Origin: Perognathus longimembris pacificus
Lineage: Eukaryota > Chordata > Mammalia > Rodentia > Heteromyidae
Assembly (NCBI RefSeq): GCF_023159225.1
Contig: NC_063177.1
Span: forward strand, 19,554,673 to 19,618,672
Length of the DNA: 64,000 bases
Direction of reading: 5' to 3'
Part shown: in pieces, positions 36,350 to 48,523 of the stretch
Numbering within the stretch: position 1 is the first letter of the stretch
Layout: the number at the start of each line of letters is the position of its first letter
Made by a program: the position numbers and the translations under genes
Notes under the pieces: model-generated
Databases searched by the model: none
What the model was told of the DNA's origin: nothing
Seen by the model: only the letters and a program-made list of their open reading frames with translations

Positions 36350-36590
36350 ATCCAGGTGCCGATGGCGCACTCCTGTAATTCTAGCTACTCGGGAGGCTGA
36401 GATCTGAGGGTTGAGGTTCCAAGCCATCCCAGGCAGAAAAGTTCCTGTGAGTTGCTTATTTGTAATTAACCACTCAGAAACCTGAGATGGCACTGTTGCT
36501 CAAGTGGTAGAGCACTAGCTTTGAGCACAAAGAGGCTCAGGGATAGCATCCAGGCTCTGAGTTCAAGCCTCACAACCAACCAAAAATAAG
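36350..36590 (+). mobile_element. 7SL-Geo chimeric SINE
   Basis: Two-part element. Confidence 0.8.
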
Positions 36591-36799
36591 GGGGAAAAAG
36601 TTTCAATAAACAGATGCCCCACACACACACAGGGGAATGAATTCAAGAAAGGATAACTTAGTAATTGGTAGTGTGGGTTGGAAGCTTGTCATTTACTATG
36701 TAGGATGTTGGGTAAACTACATTGAGTCAATTCATCTTCACTTACAGGATATAGATATACATAAAGATGCCTATATATAAAGATGAATATATGTGTATA

Positions 36800-36874
36800 C
36801 ATAGGAAGTACTTTAGTGGGAAAGCTTCACTTGCTAAACAAGCACTCTACTACTAGGGACCTGCCTCTAGCCCA
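36800..36874 (-). mobile_element. ID element remnant
   Basis: AACAAGCACTCTACTACTAG. Confidence 0.4.
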
Positions 36875-36992
36875 ACTTCATAGTTTCTTCCAAGGATTAG
36901 ATAAATTAGTATACATAAAGCACTTGGAATAGCACTACGGACACAATAAATGTTCAGTACATATTAACTTATTTCCATGGACAGGGGTTTGA

Positions 36993-37148
36993 TGTAGAGG
37001 CCTAGCCTTAAGCTGAAGAGCTCGGGGACAGTGCCCAGGCCCAGTTCAAGCCCCACGACCAACAACAAAAAAAGCAGGAAGTAGAGCTGTGGCTGAAGTG
37101 GGAACCACAGCTAGGCCCTGAATTAAAAACAGCCACAACAAAAAACCC
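36993..37148 (+). mobile_element. Geo monomer fragments
   Basis: Two partial Geo units with A-rich ends. Confidence 0.55.
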
Positions 37149-37199
37149 AACACGGGTGTAACTAAGGGAAACCTGACGCCTCCAGAGGCCAGGCTATTT

Positions 37200-37627
37200 T
37201 GGGGGCAACTCTAATAGGGTGTGAGGCTGGTCCCCCGGAAGCAGGGGAGGGACAGATTCAACTTTCCAGCTACCTGCGGTGTCTTCGGTGTTGTGAGAAC
37301 ACAAGGCAGACGTGCCAGGCCGAGTCGATAACCTGCTAGGCTCGGTAGAGAGCAGGAAGGGCTGAGGATCTAATGTCGACAGAGGAAAGCTCAGGGGGCA
37401 GGACCAGTCACAGTCCCGCCCGCATAGGGGCGGGGCCTCCTGCTGGGGCGTGTCCAGGCGTGGTCTCGCCCGTCCCGGGGGCGGGGTCCCAGCGGACTCG
37501 CAGAGCAGACGCACCGCGGCTCTGCAGCCAATCCGGGAGCTCGGAGCAGGTTCAAATACAGACGGCGGGTGAGCATGGCGAACCTGATTTGGTTTGGGAG
37601 GTGATCGACTTGCTTTCAGTGTTGAAG
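37200..37627 (+). promoter_or_regulatory. SPAG5: SPAG5 GC-rich promoter and 5' UTR
   Basis: This CpG-rich stretch has GC boxes at 37427-37435 and 37477-37486 (GGGGCGGGG), a CCAAT box at 37528-37532, and TTCAAA at 37551-37556, the reverse complement of the cell-cycle homology region TTTGAA, 18 nt after CCAAT. CCAAT plus CHR spacing is typical of G2/M genes repressed by DREAM, which fits SPAG5 (established for the class, inferred here). No TATA box is evident. A 9-codon upstream frame starts at 37575. Confidence 0.7.
37575..37604 (+). promoter_or_regulatory. upstream ORF in SPAG5 leader
   Basis: ATG GCG ... TGA, nine codons, with A at -3 and G at +4 (strong initiation context), ending 23 nt before the SPAG5 ATG. 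It only matters if transcription starts upstream of it, which cannot be read from the sequence. Confidence 0.45.
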
Positions 37628-40600
37628 ATGTGGCGGGTGAAAACACTCAACCTAGGCCTGTCGCCTTCGCCGCAGCCGGTGAGTGGGAAAGCTTTTGCAA
37701 GACGGGCTGGGGCTGCTGGGGCGGGACGCGGGGGGCGCTGCGGAAGGGTGCAGTCTTAGGTTCACCTAGCAGCTGCGGCGGGATTGGATTTCTTGGGAAA
37801 TGAGGAAGGGCGGGCTGGGGTGAGCCCAGGCTTCCTCACTTTCTTCTCGCGTTCCTTCTCAGGCAAAACCAGCTATGAGAACCCCTCTCCGAGAAATTAT
37901 CCTCCAGCCTGGTGCCCTCACCACCTCAGGAGAAGGGCCGCCTATGTGCTCGTCGCTCACCCCATCACTGAGAAAGCTGGGGCTGCAGGTGAGATTCGTC
38001 TGGACAGCTTCTCTACTGGGCTGTTTGCCCAGGTTACAGCTCAGAGGAACAGAGGGCCAGGCCTGGAACATAATTAAGAGTGGTAATGAAGTCTTCCACA
38101 TCAGTGACATCTATTTACAGCTATTCAGGCCAACAGAGAGCTGCCCCAGGGTGGCTAAAGAAAATCCTCTGACAATCGGAACCTCTATTTGGCTATTAGA
38201 GGTTTTTGGTTGTTGTTTTTTTTTTAAATCTCTTCCCCTGTCAGATTTACCAATTACTGAGAAATACTTGTACCCTACTAGTGGTCTTCCTCAAATATGG
38301 GCTCACTTATGAGGAGGTCTATCTACTACAATAGTAAGTCAGTATCCATCCATGCCATGAAGTAGTTAAAACTCTCCTGGGATCCGTTATACCAGTGGAA
38401 GGCAGGCTGTTTGGATCACCTTAGTTTAAACTTGTGGAATCCCGCTTTTGTCTTAAGTCTTGAGCGAAGCAGCCATGTACAAATTGCTTTCAATTACTTC
38501 AAAAACTTGTCAGCCTGGCTGCCAGTGGCTAGTGCCTGTAATACAGTCATGAGGCTGAGATCTGAGAATTGCAAAAGTCTATAAGACTCTTATTGCCAAT
38601 TAACAACCCAAAACTGAAAGGGGAGCCGTGGCTCAAGTGGTAGAGCACAAGCTGTAAGCAAAAAACTCAGGGACAGTGCCCAAGGGCAGTGCCTGGGCCC
38701 TGAATCCAAGCCCTAGGACTGTCAACAAAACAAAACAAGAACCCCAAAAGTCGGGGCTGGGAATATTGCTAGCATGCATGAAGCCCTGGCTTCCATTCCT
38801 CAGCACCACATAAGCAGAAAAAGCTGGAAGTGGTGTTGTGGCTCAAGAGGTAGAGTGCTAGCCTTGAGCAAAAAGAAGCCAGGGACAGTGCCCAGACCCT
38901 TTGTTCCAAGCCCTTAGGACTGGCCAAAAACAAAACAAAACAAAGAATTCCAAAAGTTAACTTGTCAAGGAAGAAGACTGACTGTCATGTCTATGATGTT
39001 CCTCAGGACATTTTGTAGAGATTAACTACCCGAGAAAATTGCCTTTCTAAAGAAATTGCTATTCTTTTCTCTTTCTAATGAGAAAGTATGGGGTTTGCCC
39101 TGTTTTCTACAAAGCTCATGGTCAAATATGATGCACAGTTATTATTACTTCTGAAATCTGAAGATTCTCTTCTTTGTGTGTATGTGTGTGTTGCCAGTAC
39201 TGAAATTTGAACTTGGGGCCTGTCCTGAACTTAGGGTGCTGCCCCTGAGCTTTTTTTGCTCAAGGCTGGTACTCTATCATTTCTTGCAGCTTTTTGGTGA
39301 TCCTTGGAGATAAATGTCTCCTGCCCAGACTGGCTTTGAACCTCAATCCTCAGATCTCAGCCTCCTCGGTAGCTGGGATTATATTCCTTTTTCTTTTTTG
39401 ACTCACACCTCCTTTTTTTTTTTTTTTTTGTAATGTGGGGAATGGATTCCTGGGCTGTCTGCATACTGGGCAAGTACGCTGACACTGAGCTACACTCCAG
39501 CTCTATTTCATTAATGTCTGTGCCAGCTCTAGATTCTCACAGCTCTTGAGAATCACTCACACCTTGTGAACCCCTTCCTACTAGTTCCTTTCAAAGTTAG
39601 TTGGAGTTAAGAATGAAGAGCAAAATCACACCATGACTTGCTCCCATGACATGATTAGATATTCTGAGCTGTTTATACTGTAGAACTGGTTCACTTAAGA
39701 GGATCCAAAATAGCTTCCTCGGTTTTCTTTCCCTACTGTTGGTTCTGTGTAGTAAGCAACAATTATTAATAAAGTTCTCACTTGACCAGAGCTAGTGAGA
39801 ACTTTTCCCTTGTTTCTTCCACCCTACCCCTCACAACTACTCTTGGTACTGGGGCCTGGCACTCTTGCTTGGCTTTTTGTTCATGTCTGGCCTCCTACTA
39901 CCTGAGACATATCTTCACTCCCAGCCTTTTGCTTGTTAACTGGAGATAGTCTGGTAGATTTGTCTGCATAGGCTGCCTTTGAATCAAGATCCTTAGATCT
40001 TAGCCTCCAGTATAGCTAGGATTATAGGTGTGAGCCACCAGTGCCCAGCTTTCTTTCCTTGTTTTGAATTTGAGAATCTTGGACCCACAATTGTATGTTG
40101 AGAACTGAACTGCCTGCCTTAATCAATTACTTTTGTTTCCTTTGGCAGGAAGGCAACAACAACTCATCTCCAATGGATTTTATCAACGCCAAGAGAACAA
40201 ATTTCTCTTCAGAACAGACCAGCCATCCCTCAAAGTGGGTCGACGTTGGTCAGCATGAGTCAGATGAGCAGCCTGTAAAGCCAACTCCTCAAACGGACTC
40301 TACTTCCAAAATATCTGCGGAAACAGTAAACCCAGCAGATGACTATGTGGTTAAGACCATGGTTCTTACACCCTCCCCAGTAGGGCAGAAGCAAGACATG
40401 ATACTGGAGGCCCATTCAGATACCATAGCAGAGATAAACAACAGCTCTCTCAATGAACTTTTGAAGCCAGGAGACCTGGTGAGCAAGGAGGTGGCACTCC
40501 GCATGGAGGAGAGCTTGTTAGAAACTGTTGGTGCTATGCCTGAAGAACCTCCATGGCAGGATTCTTCATCCCATCTCCTTGGATATCCACTGCAATCCTA

Positions 40601-43600
40601 TTCTGGGCAGCCATTAGGCTACTCCAAAGAAAGCCTGAGGGACGAGAGGATTGAGGTTGTGCCTGAGGACTTAGTGCTTTCTGAAAGTACAAAGTCTTCC
40701 TCCAGGCTAGGGCTTTCCCCTTCAGTTACCTGGGCAGCAGATTTCCCTGTCAATCATGAGGAGCCAGGGGAGGAAATGATAGAACGCCTAGTTACCGAGG
40801 AAAGAGAAATAAGCTTTTCTACATTTTATGAAGAGGTTACACCAGAGGACCATGCACTGATCTCAGATGTGGAAGATGTTCCATCTTCATGCCTGACACT
40901 AAATCCAGTAGAAATGGAATCCCAGGCAGGTCCAAATCCAGCAGTAGAAGATACTGGAAGGTTTCTCGGCTGTGATTCCGAAACTTGGATGTCCCCACTG
41001 GCCTGGCTAGAAAAAGGTGTAAATACCTCAGTCATGCTAGAAAATCTCCGCCAAAGCTTATCTCTTCCCCCTGTGCTTCAGGATGCTGCCGTTAGCAATA
41101 GCCCTCTTTCTACCTGCTCTGTGGGAACCTGGTTTACTCCTCCAGCACCACAGGAAAAGTGTACACATGAGTGTCACACAGAGGGGGCCAAGGGCACCAA
41201 GGCCAGTACTTCAGAGACAAAGCGGTTCCTATGGGGGTAAGTGACTCCTTGTGATGCAGGAGCCTCAATCAATGTCTTGGGGATCTATTCCCATCCCTTT
41301 GCGTCCCTCCCCACCCCCCTTTTTTTTCTTAAGTTTTTCTCTCGTTGCAGTCGTTGTCCTCCAGATCTGACTACCTTGTCTCGACCTGACCTGGAAAGTA
41401 ACCTACTGAGCTCTCTTGGCCTTCTGGAAATTCTCTCCTGCCAGCTGCAGGCCTGCAAGAGTCACCTGATTGTCTCTCACCCAGAAGCCAGGGACAGTAG
41501 CACCCAGACTGATACTAGTACCAGTCCTCGAAGGGTAAGTAGCTATTTCCCAAGGCTCGCATGACCCCAATGGCCCCTTCCTCCAAATGGAAGCTGATCA
41601 ACTGCCAGGGGCAAAGGGGACGTCCCTCCTTCATTCTTAGACTATTTGTAAAGGCTGAGGGTCTGGAAAAATGCTTCAAGTCTTGACATACCCTTGACTT
41701 TCCAAGGGAGTGTAACTATGAAAGTTTTTTTTTTTTTTTTTTTTTTTTTTTTGCCAGTCCTGGGCTTGAACTCAGGGCCTGAGCACTGTCCCTGGCTTCT
41801 TTTTGCTCAAGGCCAGCACTCTACCACTTGAGCCACAGCGCCACTTCTGGCCATTTTCTGTATATGTGGTGCTGGGGAATTGAACCCAGGGCCTCATGTA
41901 TATGAGGCAAGCACTCTTGCCACTAGGCCATATTCCCAGCCCACTATGAAAGTTTTAAAGGAACCAGTCTCTAGGCCTTCATCTTCCAAAAGCATTCTTT
42001 TTTCTTTATGCCAGTACCGGAGTTTGAGCTTTTAGGGGCCTTGTGCTCTATCAGCTTGCTTGTTCATGGCAGGCACTCTACCTTTTGAGCCATACTTCCA
42101 ACCCTCAATTTTTATTTTATTTTATTTATTTTTTGCCAGTCCTAGGGCTCAAACTCAGGGCCTGAGCATTGTCCCTGGCTTCTTTTTGCACAAGGCTAGC
42201 ACTCTGCCACTTGAGCCACAGCACCACTTCTGGCTTTTTCTATATATGTGGTGCAGAGGAATTGAACCTAAGGCTTCATGTGTACGAGGCAAGCACTCTA
42301 CCACTAGGCCATATTCCCAGGCCCATCATGAAACATTTTTGATGATAGTTTACTAAGAGTTTTGCCACTTAATTCCAAAGGAGTTCCTAGAATTGTTTGG
42401 CATGCCCTCATTTCCTTTTATTCCTATTGAGTCCCATGATTACTGTGAAGTTTTCTCAGTGGAAAACAGGAATTTTTACCGAGTCATGTTTTTATATGCA
42501 GGTTACAGATATCTACATATAAATAAAATCTCAATAAAATTTACTAGATATGTCTAGGATTTTTATTAAAAGTTATAATAGCTGGGTGCTGGTGGCTCAT
42601 ACTGTATTGCTAGCTACTCGGGAGGCTGAGATCTGAGGATCTCAGGTTCAAAGCCAGCCTGGGCAGAAAAGTCCAAGAGACCACTCTGATCTCCAATTAA
42701 CCACTAAAAAGCTGAAGTGGAGGTGTGGCTCAAGTTGTACAGCACCAGCTTTGAGTAAATAAAGGGAGAGACCCTTGGTCCTGAGTTCAGGCACCAGCAG
42801 CAGGCGTGCACACACATACACACACACATACACTCACCAAGTTGTATTATTGCAATGAGTAATATGTAGTGTTCTTTTGGATGTTGAAAATATCTATACA
42901 TCCAAAAGATTTATTTTTCATTTAAAGTCCTCTGATCAAAGGAACTTAAAATAATTTATTTATTTATTTTTCCAGTCCTGGATTATGGACTCAGGGCCTG
43001 AGCACTGTCCCTGGCTTCTTTTTGATCAAGGCTAGCACTCTCCCACTTGAGCCACAGCGCCACTTCTGGCCTTTTCTGTTTATTTGGTGCTGAGGAATCA
43101 ACCCAGGGCTTTGTGCATGCTAGGCAAGCACCCTTGCCACTAAGCCACATTCCCAGCAAGAAATTGTAATTTAAATTAGATGATCTTTCTGTCACAGAAA
43201 TGTTGGTGAATGATATAGTTAAAAAATGTTAAATTATGGGCTGGGAATATGGCCTAGTGGTAGAGTTCTTGCCTTGTATACATGAAGCCCTGGGTTCGAT
43301 TCCCCAGCACCACATATATAGAAAAGCCAGAAGTGGCGCGATGGCTTAAGAGCTAGAGTACTAGCCCTGAGCAAAAAGAAGCCAGGGACAGTGCTCAGGC
43401 CCTGAGTCCCAAACCCCAGTAAGTTAAATTATTACATTAAGGTGGAATTCCTTTTTTGTTTCTCAAATGGTATTAAGGATTGAACTCAGGGCCTCATGCA
43501 TGCCAGATAAACATTCTGTGTCACTGAGCTACACCCCAGACCTTTGAATGATATTTAGAGAGGAATAAAGATATAAATTCATGGCCCGGCACCGGTGGTT

Positions 43601-45729
43601 CACCGGTGGTAATCCTAGCTGCTCTTGAGGCTGAGATCTGAGGATCACAGTTCAAAGCCATCCTGGGCAGGAAAGCCCATGAGACTCTTCTCTCCAATTA
43701 ACCACCAGAAAAATGGAAGTGGCACTGTGGTTCAAGTGGCAAAGTGCTAGCCTTGAGCTGAAGAGCTCATGAATAGCACTCAGGACCTTAATTTAAGCCC
43801 CATGACTGATGGGGGAAAAAAGATTCAGAGAGAAAGGGATGGCAAGAAAATTTATGTCTATAAAAGGGGAATTTTTTTCTTGGGGGGGAGGGGTCTTGGG
43901 GGCAGTAATCCTTGGGCTTAAACTCTGGGCCTGGACCCTTGCCTGAGTTTTTTCAGTCAAGGCTAGTGCTCTACCACTTGAGGCACAGCACCATTGTGTG
44001 GGTTTTTCTGGTAGTTGGAGATAAGTGTCTCACAGACTTCCCTCTCTGGGCTGGCTTTGAACTGTGATCCTCAGATCTCAGCCTCCTGAGTAGCTAAGAT
44101 TAGAGTTATGAGTCACTAACACTCACCTTTCTTTTCTGATATTTAAAAAGTGTCAAATATGTAGCTTTTCTGCTCAAGGCTGGTGTTCTACCACTTGAGT
44201 CACAGCTGAAAGTCTAGTTTTGGGCTGGTTAATTAAAGACAAGAATCCCACAGACTTTTCTGCCCTGGGCTGGCTTCAGTCTTTGACCCTCAGATCTTAG
44301 CTTTCTGAATAGCTAGGGTTCCAAGCTACCAGCACTGAGCTTAAGAGGAAAACCCGTTTTAAGACCACTGTTCTAGAGGACTGCAACTGAGACAACACAG
44401 GCCTGGGGAGGAACGGAATGGGGTCCGGGGAAAGAATTAAGAGCCTTAGTCAGCATTATGGCTATAGAAATAATAAGTGGCTATTGCTAAGCAATGCCCA
44501 TAGATCTCATTTGGGTTGAAAATGTCCTCAAAGTAATGACTTTTCCTTTTGCCCCAAATCCTGGCTGCTTATTCCTCTAGCTGCTCAGTTTCTCTCTTGG
44601 GTTATCTTGGTATTTTTTCCCCTCTTGTCCTTGACCTCATTTCCCCACTCCTGCATCTGCTTTCTATCCTTTCCCCCCCCCACCCCCCCCAAGCTTGCTT
44701 GCCAGGTCCTGTTGGAGGCTGCTGAAGTGGAAACAGCAGGGGAAATGACATCTCCCTTAGCCATTTCCCTTCACCATGCGCGTCCTTACCGCTCGGCTGC
44801 CTCCATCACATTCATCTCATCACCTGCCTGACTGCACAGCTCTGAGCAGTGTGCGTGCCTAGCCGGGGCTGGTGGACTGCTCCGTGCCTTCCTGCACGAT
44901 GCAGGAGATAATGACCACTGCTTTGCTGGGGGGAGGGAGAGAGACACTCTCAGATCTGAGGTTGGGGTGACTGCCACCTTCAGTCCACACTGTCATAGCC
45001 TGGTGACTCAGCACTGCTAGTCCTGAGACACAATGGCTGTCTTTCAGCAGTAATGAAGACTCCTGCTTTTCTCTTACTTAAAAAAAAAAAAAAATTCTTT
45101 TTGGCAGTACATGTTTGATAAGCGGGAGCTGTACCATTTAAGACATTTTTTTTTCCATTGATTATTTTTGTTTATTTGTTTTGTTTTTGTTGCCAGTCCT
45201 GGGGCATGGACTCAGGGCCTGAGCACTGTCCCTGGCTTTTTTTTGCTCAAGGCTAGCACTCTACCACTTGAGCCACAGTGTGCCATTTCCGGCTTTTTTC
45301 TATACATGTGGTGCTAAGGAATCGAACCCAGGGCTTCATGTATACGAGGCAAGCACTTTACCACTAGGCCATATTCCCAGCCTTCAGTGATTATTTTTGA
45401 AGTGGGGTCTTGCTTGATGCCTTGGCCAGCCTAGGCTGCAATCCTCCTACTTGAGTTTCTCTTGTCACCGGGAACACAGGTGACACAGGTGACACAGCAT
45501 ACCACTGTACCCAACCATTGGTTGAGATAGAGTCTAGACCTTTTGTTTGAACTGATCTTGAACCTTGATTCTCCTATCTCTGCCCCCCAAGTAGCTTTTT
45601 TGTTTGTTTTGAAATAGAATCTCAACATGTAACCCAGGCTCACCTTCTACTAGTGATCCTCCTGCCTTAGCCATCCTTCCAAGTGCTGGGATTATAGGCA
45701 TATGGCACCAAGCCTATCTTCATACTAAG

Positions 45730-45769
<40 letters not shown>

Positions 45770-48472
45770 CCGTGTGTGTCCTGGGGCTTGAACTCAGGGC
45801 CTGGCACTGTCCCTGAGCTTCTTTTGCTGAAGGCTAGCACTCTACCTCTTGAGCCACAGCGCCACTTCTGGTTTTTTCTGTTTACATGATACTGAGGAGT
45901 CGAACGCAGGGCTTTATGTATGCAAGGCAAGCACTCTACCACTAAGCCACATTCCCAGCCCTATACTAAGATTAAAAAAAAAAAAAAAGCGGGGCTGGGA
46001 ATATGGATGGCCTAATGGTAGAGTGCTTGCCTCATATACATGAGACCCTGGGTTCGATTCCTTTGCATCATCTAAACAGAAAAAAGCCAGAAGTGGCACT
46101 GTGATTCAAGTGGCAGAGTGCTTGCTTTTAGCAAATAGAAGCCAGGGGCAGTGCTCAGGCCCTGAGTTCAAGCCCCAAGACTGGCAAAAAAGAAAAACAC
46201 TTCATGAATTTGCGTATCATTCGCTGATCCATACTAAGATTTTTTTTTATCTGATTTTATATAATTGACAATTTAGGAAAATAGAAATTACTGATTACTG
46301 TTGAATATTAAGGAAGATTAGAGCCCAGGCACTGGTGGTTCATTCCTGTAATCCTAGCTACTCAGGAGGCTGAGATCTGAGGATCACAGTTCAAACCCAG
46401 CCTGGGCAAATAAGACTGTGAGACTCTTATCTCTAGTTAACCACCTAAAAAGCGAAAGTAGAGCTGTGGCTCAATGTGGTAGAGCACTAGTTTTGAGCAC
46501 AAAAGCTCAGGCAGTGCCGAGGTCCCCCTGAGTTCAATCCCCATGACCAAAAACAACAACAAAAACAATTTAGGAAGGTTAATATTGGGGTAGGAGTGTG
46601 GGAGTATAGCTGAATGCTTGCCTAACATGCATGAGACCCTGGTGTGTGTGTCTGTGTCCGTCATAGGGTTTGAACTCATGGCTTAGACACTATCCCTGAA
46701 CTTTTTTACTCAAGGCCAGCACTCTTCCACTTTCAGCTTTTTTTGGTGGTTAACTGGAGATAAGAATCTCATGGACTTTTTCTGCCCAGGCTAGATTTGA
46801 ACCACAGTCCTCAGATCTGAGCCTCCTGAGTAGCTAGGATTACAGGTATGAGCCACTGGCACCTGGCTAGGCCCAGTGTTTTCTTTTTTTTTTTTTTTTT
46901 TTCTTTTCCATTTCTTTATTGTCAGAGTGATATGCAGAAAGGTTACAGTTTCATGCACAGGGCAGTGTGTACATTTCTTTTTTTTTAATTAAAAAAATTT
47001 TTTTGGTTTTAAGATTTTTTTTTTAATACTTCAGCTTTTAGGAAGGCCCAGCAGGGGGCAGAGGTCATGAGCATGGCCATTATTTTTTTAAAAATAAATA
47101 TGCAAACATTGAGAATCTTTGGGTTCCTCTCTCCTTTCCTTCCTTCCTTCCTTCCTTCCTTCCTTCCTTCCTTCCTTCCTTCCTTCCCTCCCTCCCTCCC
47201 TCCCTCCCTCCCTCCCTCCCTCCCTCCCTCCTTCCCTCCCTCCCTCCCTCCCTCCCTCCCTCCCTCCCTCCCTCCCTCCCTCCCTCCCTTCCTTCCTTCC
47301 TTCCTTCCTTCCTTCCTTCCTTCCTTCCTTCTTCCCTCCCTCCCTCCCTCCCTCCCTCCCTCCCTCCCTCCCTCCCTCCCTCCTTCCCTCCCTCCCTCCC
47401 TCCCTCCCTCCCTCCCTCCCTCCCTCCCTCCCTCCCTCCCTCCCTCCCTTCCTTCCTTCCTTCCTTCCTTCCTTCCTTCCTTCCTTCCTTCTGTGCAAGT
47501 CCTGGGACTTGAACTCAGGACCTGGGCTCTGTCCTTGAGTTTTTTGGGTTTTTTTAAATTTAATTTATTTATTAATTGAACACAATTTTTTTTGACAAGG
47601 TGTTGTGCAAAAAGGGTACAGTTACATAGTAGGGCAGTGTGTACATTTCTTGTGATATCTTACGCCCTGTTTTTCTTTCCCTTCTCTAGGTCAGGTAGAC
47701 ATATATACAATATACAATGTATCAAGAACATATACAGTAGCCACGTGGCCAAACCCAAGAAAATTTGCCTAGGGCTTTAAATGTAATGTCGATATTAGAC
47801 AATATGTTGACAGTAGTCTTATATGAACGTACATACATAGCTTTTGAGCTATTGTATTCCACTGAGAGGTCAATTTTTGCCCTTTATATGTTGAGTAGTT
47901 GTTTGGTTTTAGTTACATACTGTTGGGTCGCTGCCCCAATCCTGTGGGAAATACCATTTGACAAGCAGTTTTTGGTTTCACAGACCTGGTCTCTACTGTC
48001 TCTCCGTCTCCCTTTCTTTTTTTTTTTTGGCCAGTCCTGGGGCTTGGACTCAGGGCCTGAGCACTGTCCCTGGCTTCTTTTTGCTCAAGGCTAGCACTCT
48101 GCCACTTGAGCCACAGCGCCACTTCTGGCCGTTTTCTGTATATGTGGTGCTGGGGAATTGAACCCAGGGCCTCATGTATACAAGGCAAGCACTCTTGCCA
48201 CTAGGCCATATCCCCAGCCCCTGCGTTTCCCTTTCTTAAGTCATATATCAGGGAGATCATGCCCCTTTGTTTTCTGTGTTCTAGGCTTGTCTCGCTCAAC
48301 ATTATTTGTTCGAGTTCTGATCATTTCCCTGCGAATAACAATATTTCACCATTCCTAATCGCTATGTAGTATTCCATTGTGTATAGGTACCATATTTTTT
48401 GGATCCATTCATCTGTGGAGGGGCATCTGGGTTGTTTCCATATTTTGGTAGGCCCAGTGTTTCATCACCAGC

Positions 48473-48523
<51 letters not shown>

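Larger units (their letters stand above)
29492..37200. other. RSKR-SPAG5 intergenic region
   Basis: About 7.7 kb with no coding exon I can support. It begins with the RSKR 3' UTR; the first AATAAA motifs are at 29897 (inside a SINE) and 30172. SINEs listed separately fill most of the rest. Unique-looking stretches are about 30010-30300, 31090-31250, 32380-33050 and 33350-33720, in which I see only AT-rich non-coding sequence. Confidence 0.7.
46883..48449 (-). mobile_element. L1-type insertion, minus orientation, composite
   Basis: The 14-mer TAGGCCCAGTGTTT flanks the segment (46870-46883 and 48450-48463). The right part (47560-48449) is L1 ORF2-end/3' UTR sequence, antisense, with TATGTAGTATTCCATTGTGT as a hallmark. 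A second L1 3' end lies at 46905-46985. Between them are a Geo fragment (47491-47545) and the pyrimidine tract; an IDL-Geo SINE interrupts the L1 at 48015-48221. Confidence 0.75.

Noticed and set aside
37194..37646. 150-codon minus-strand frame over the SPAG5 promoter
   Set aside because: GC-rich promoter sequence lengthens chance frames; no recognisable domain.
47067..47579. Long frames on both strands with Pro/Ser/Leu or Gly/Arg/Glu/Lys repeats
   Set aside because: They are translations of the pyrimidine microsatellite; no gene structure or codon signal.
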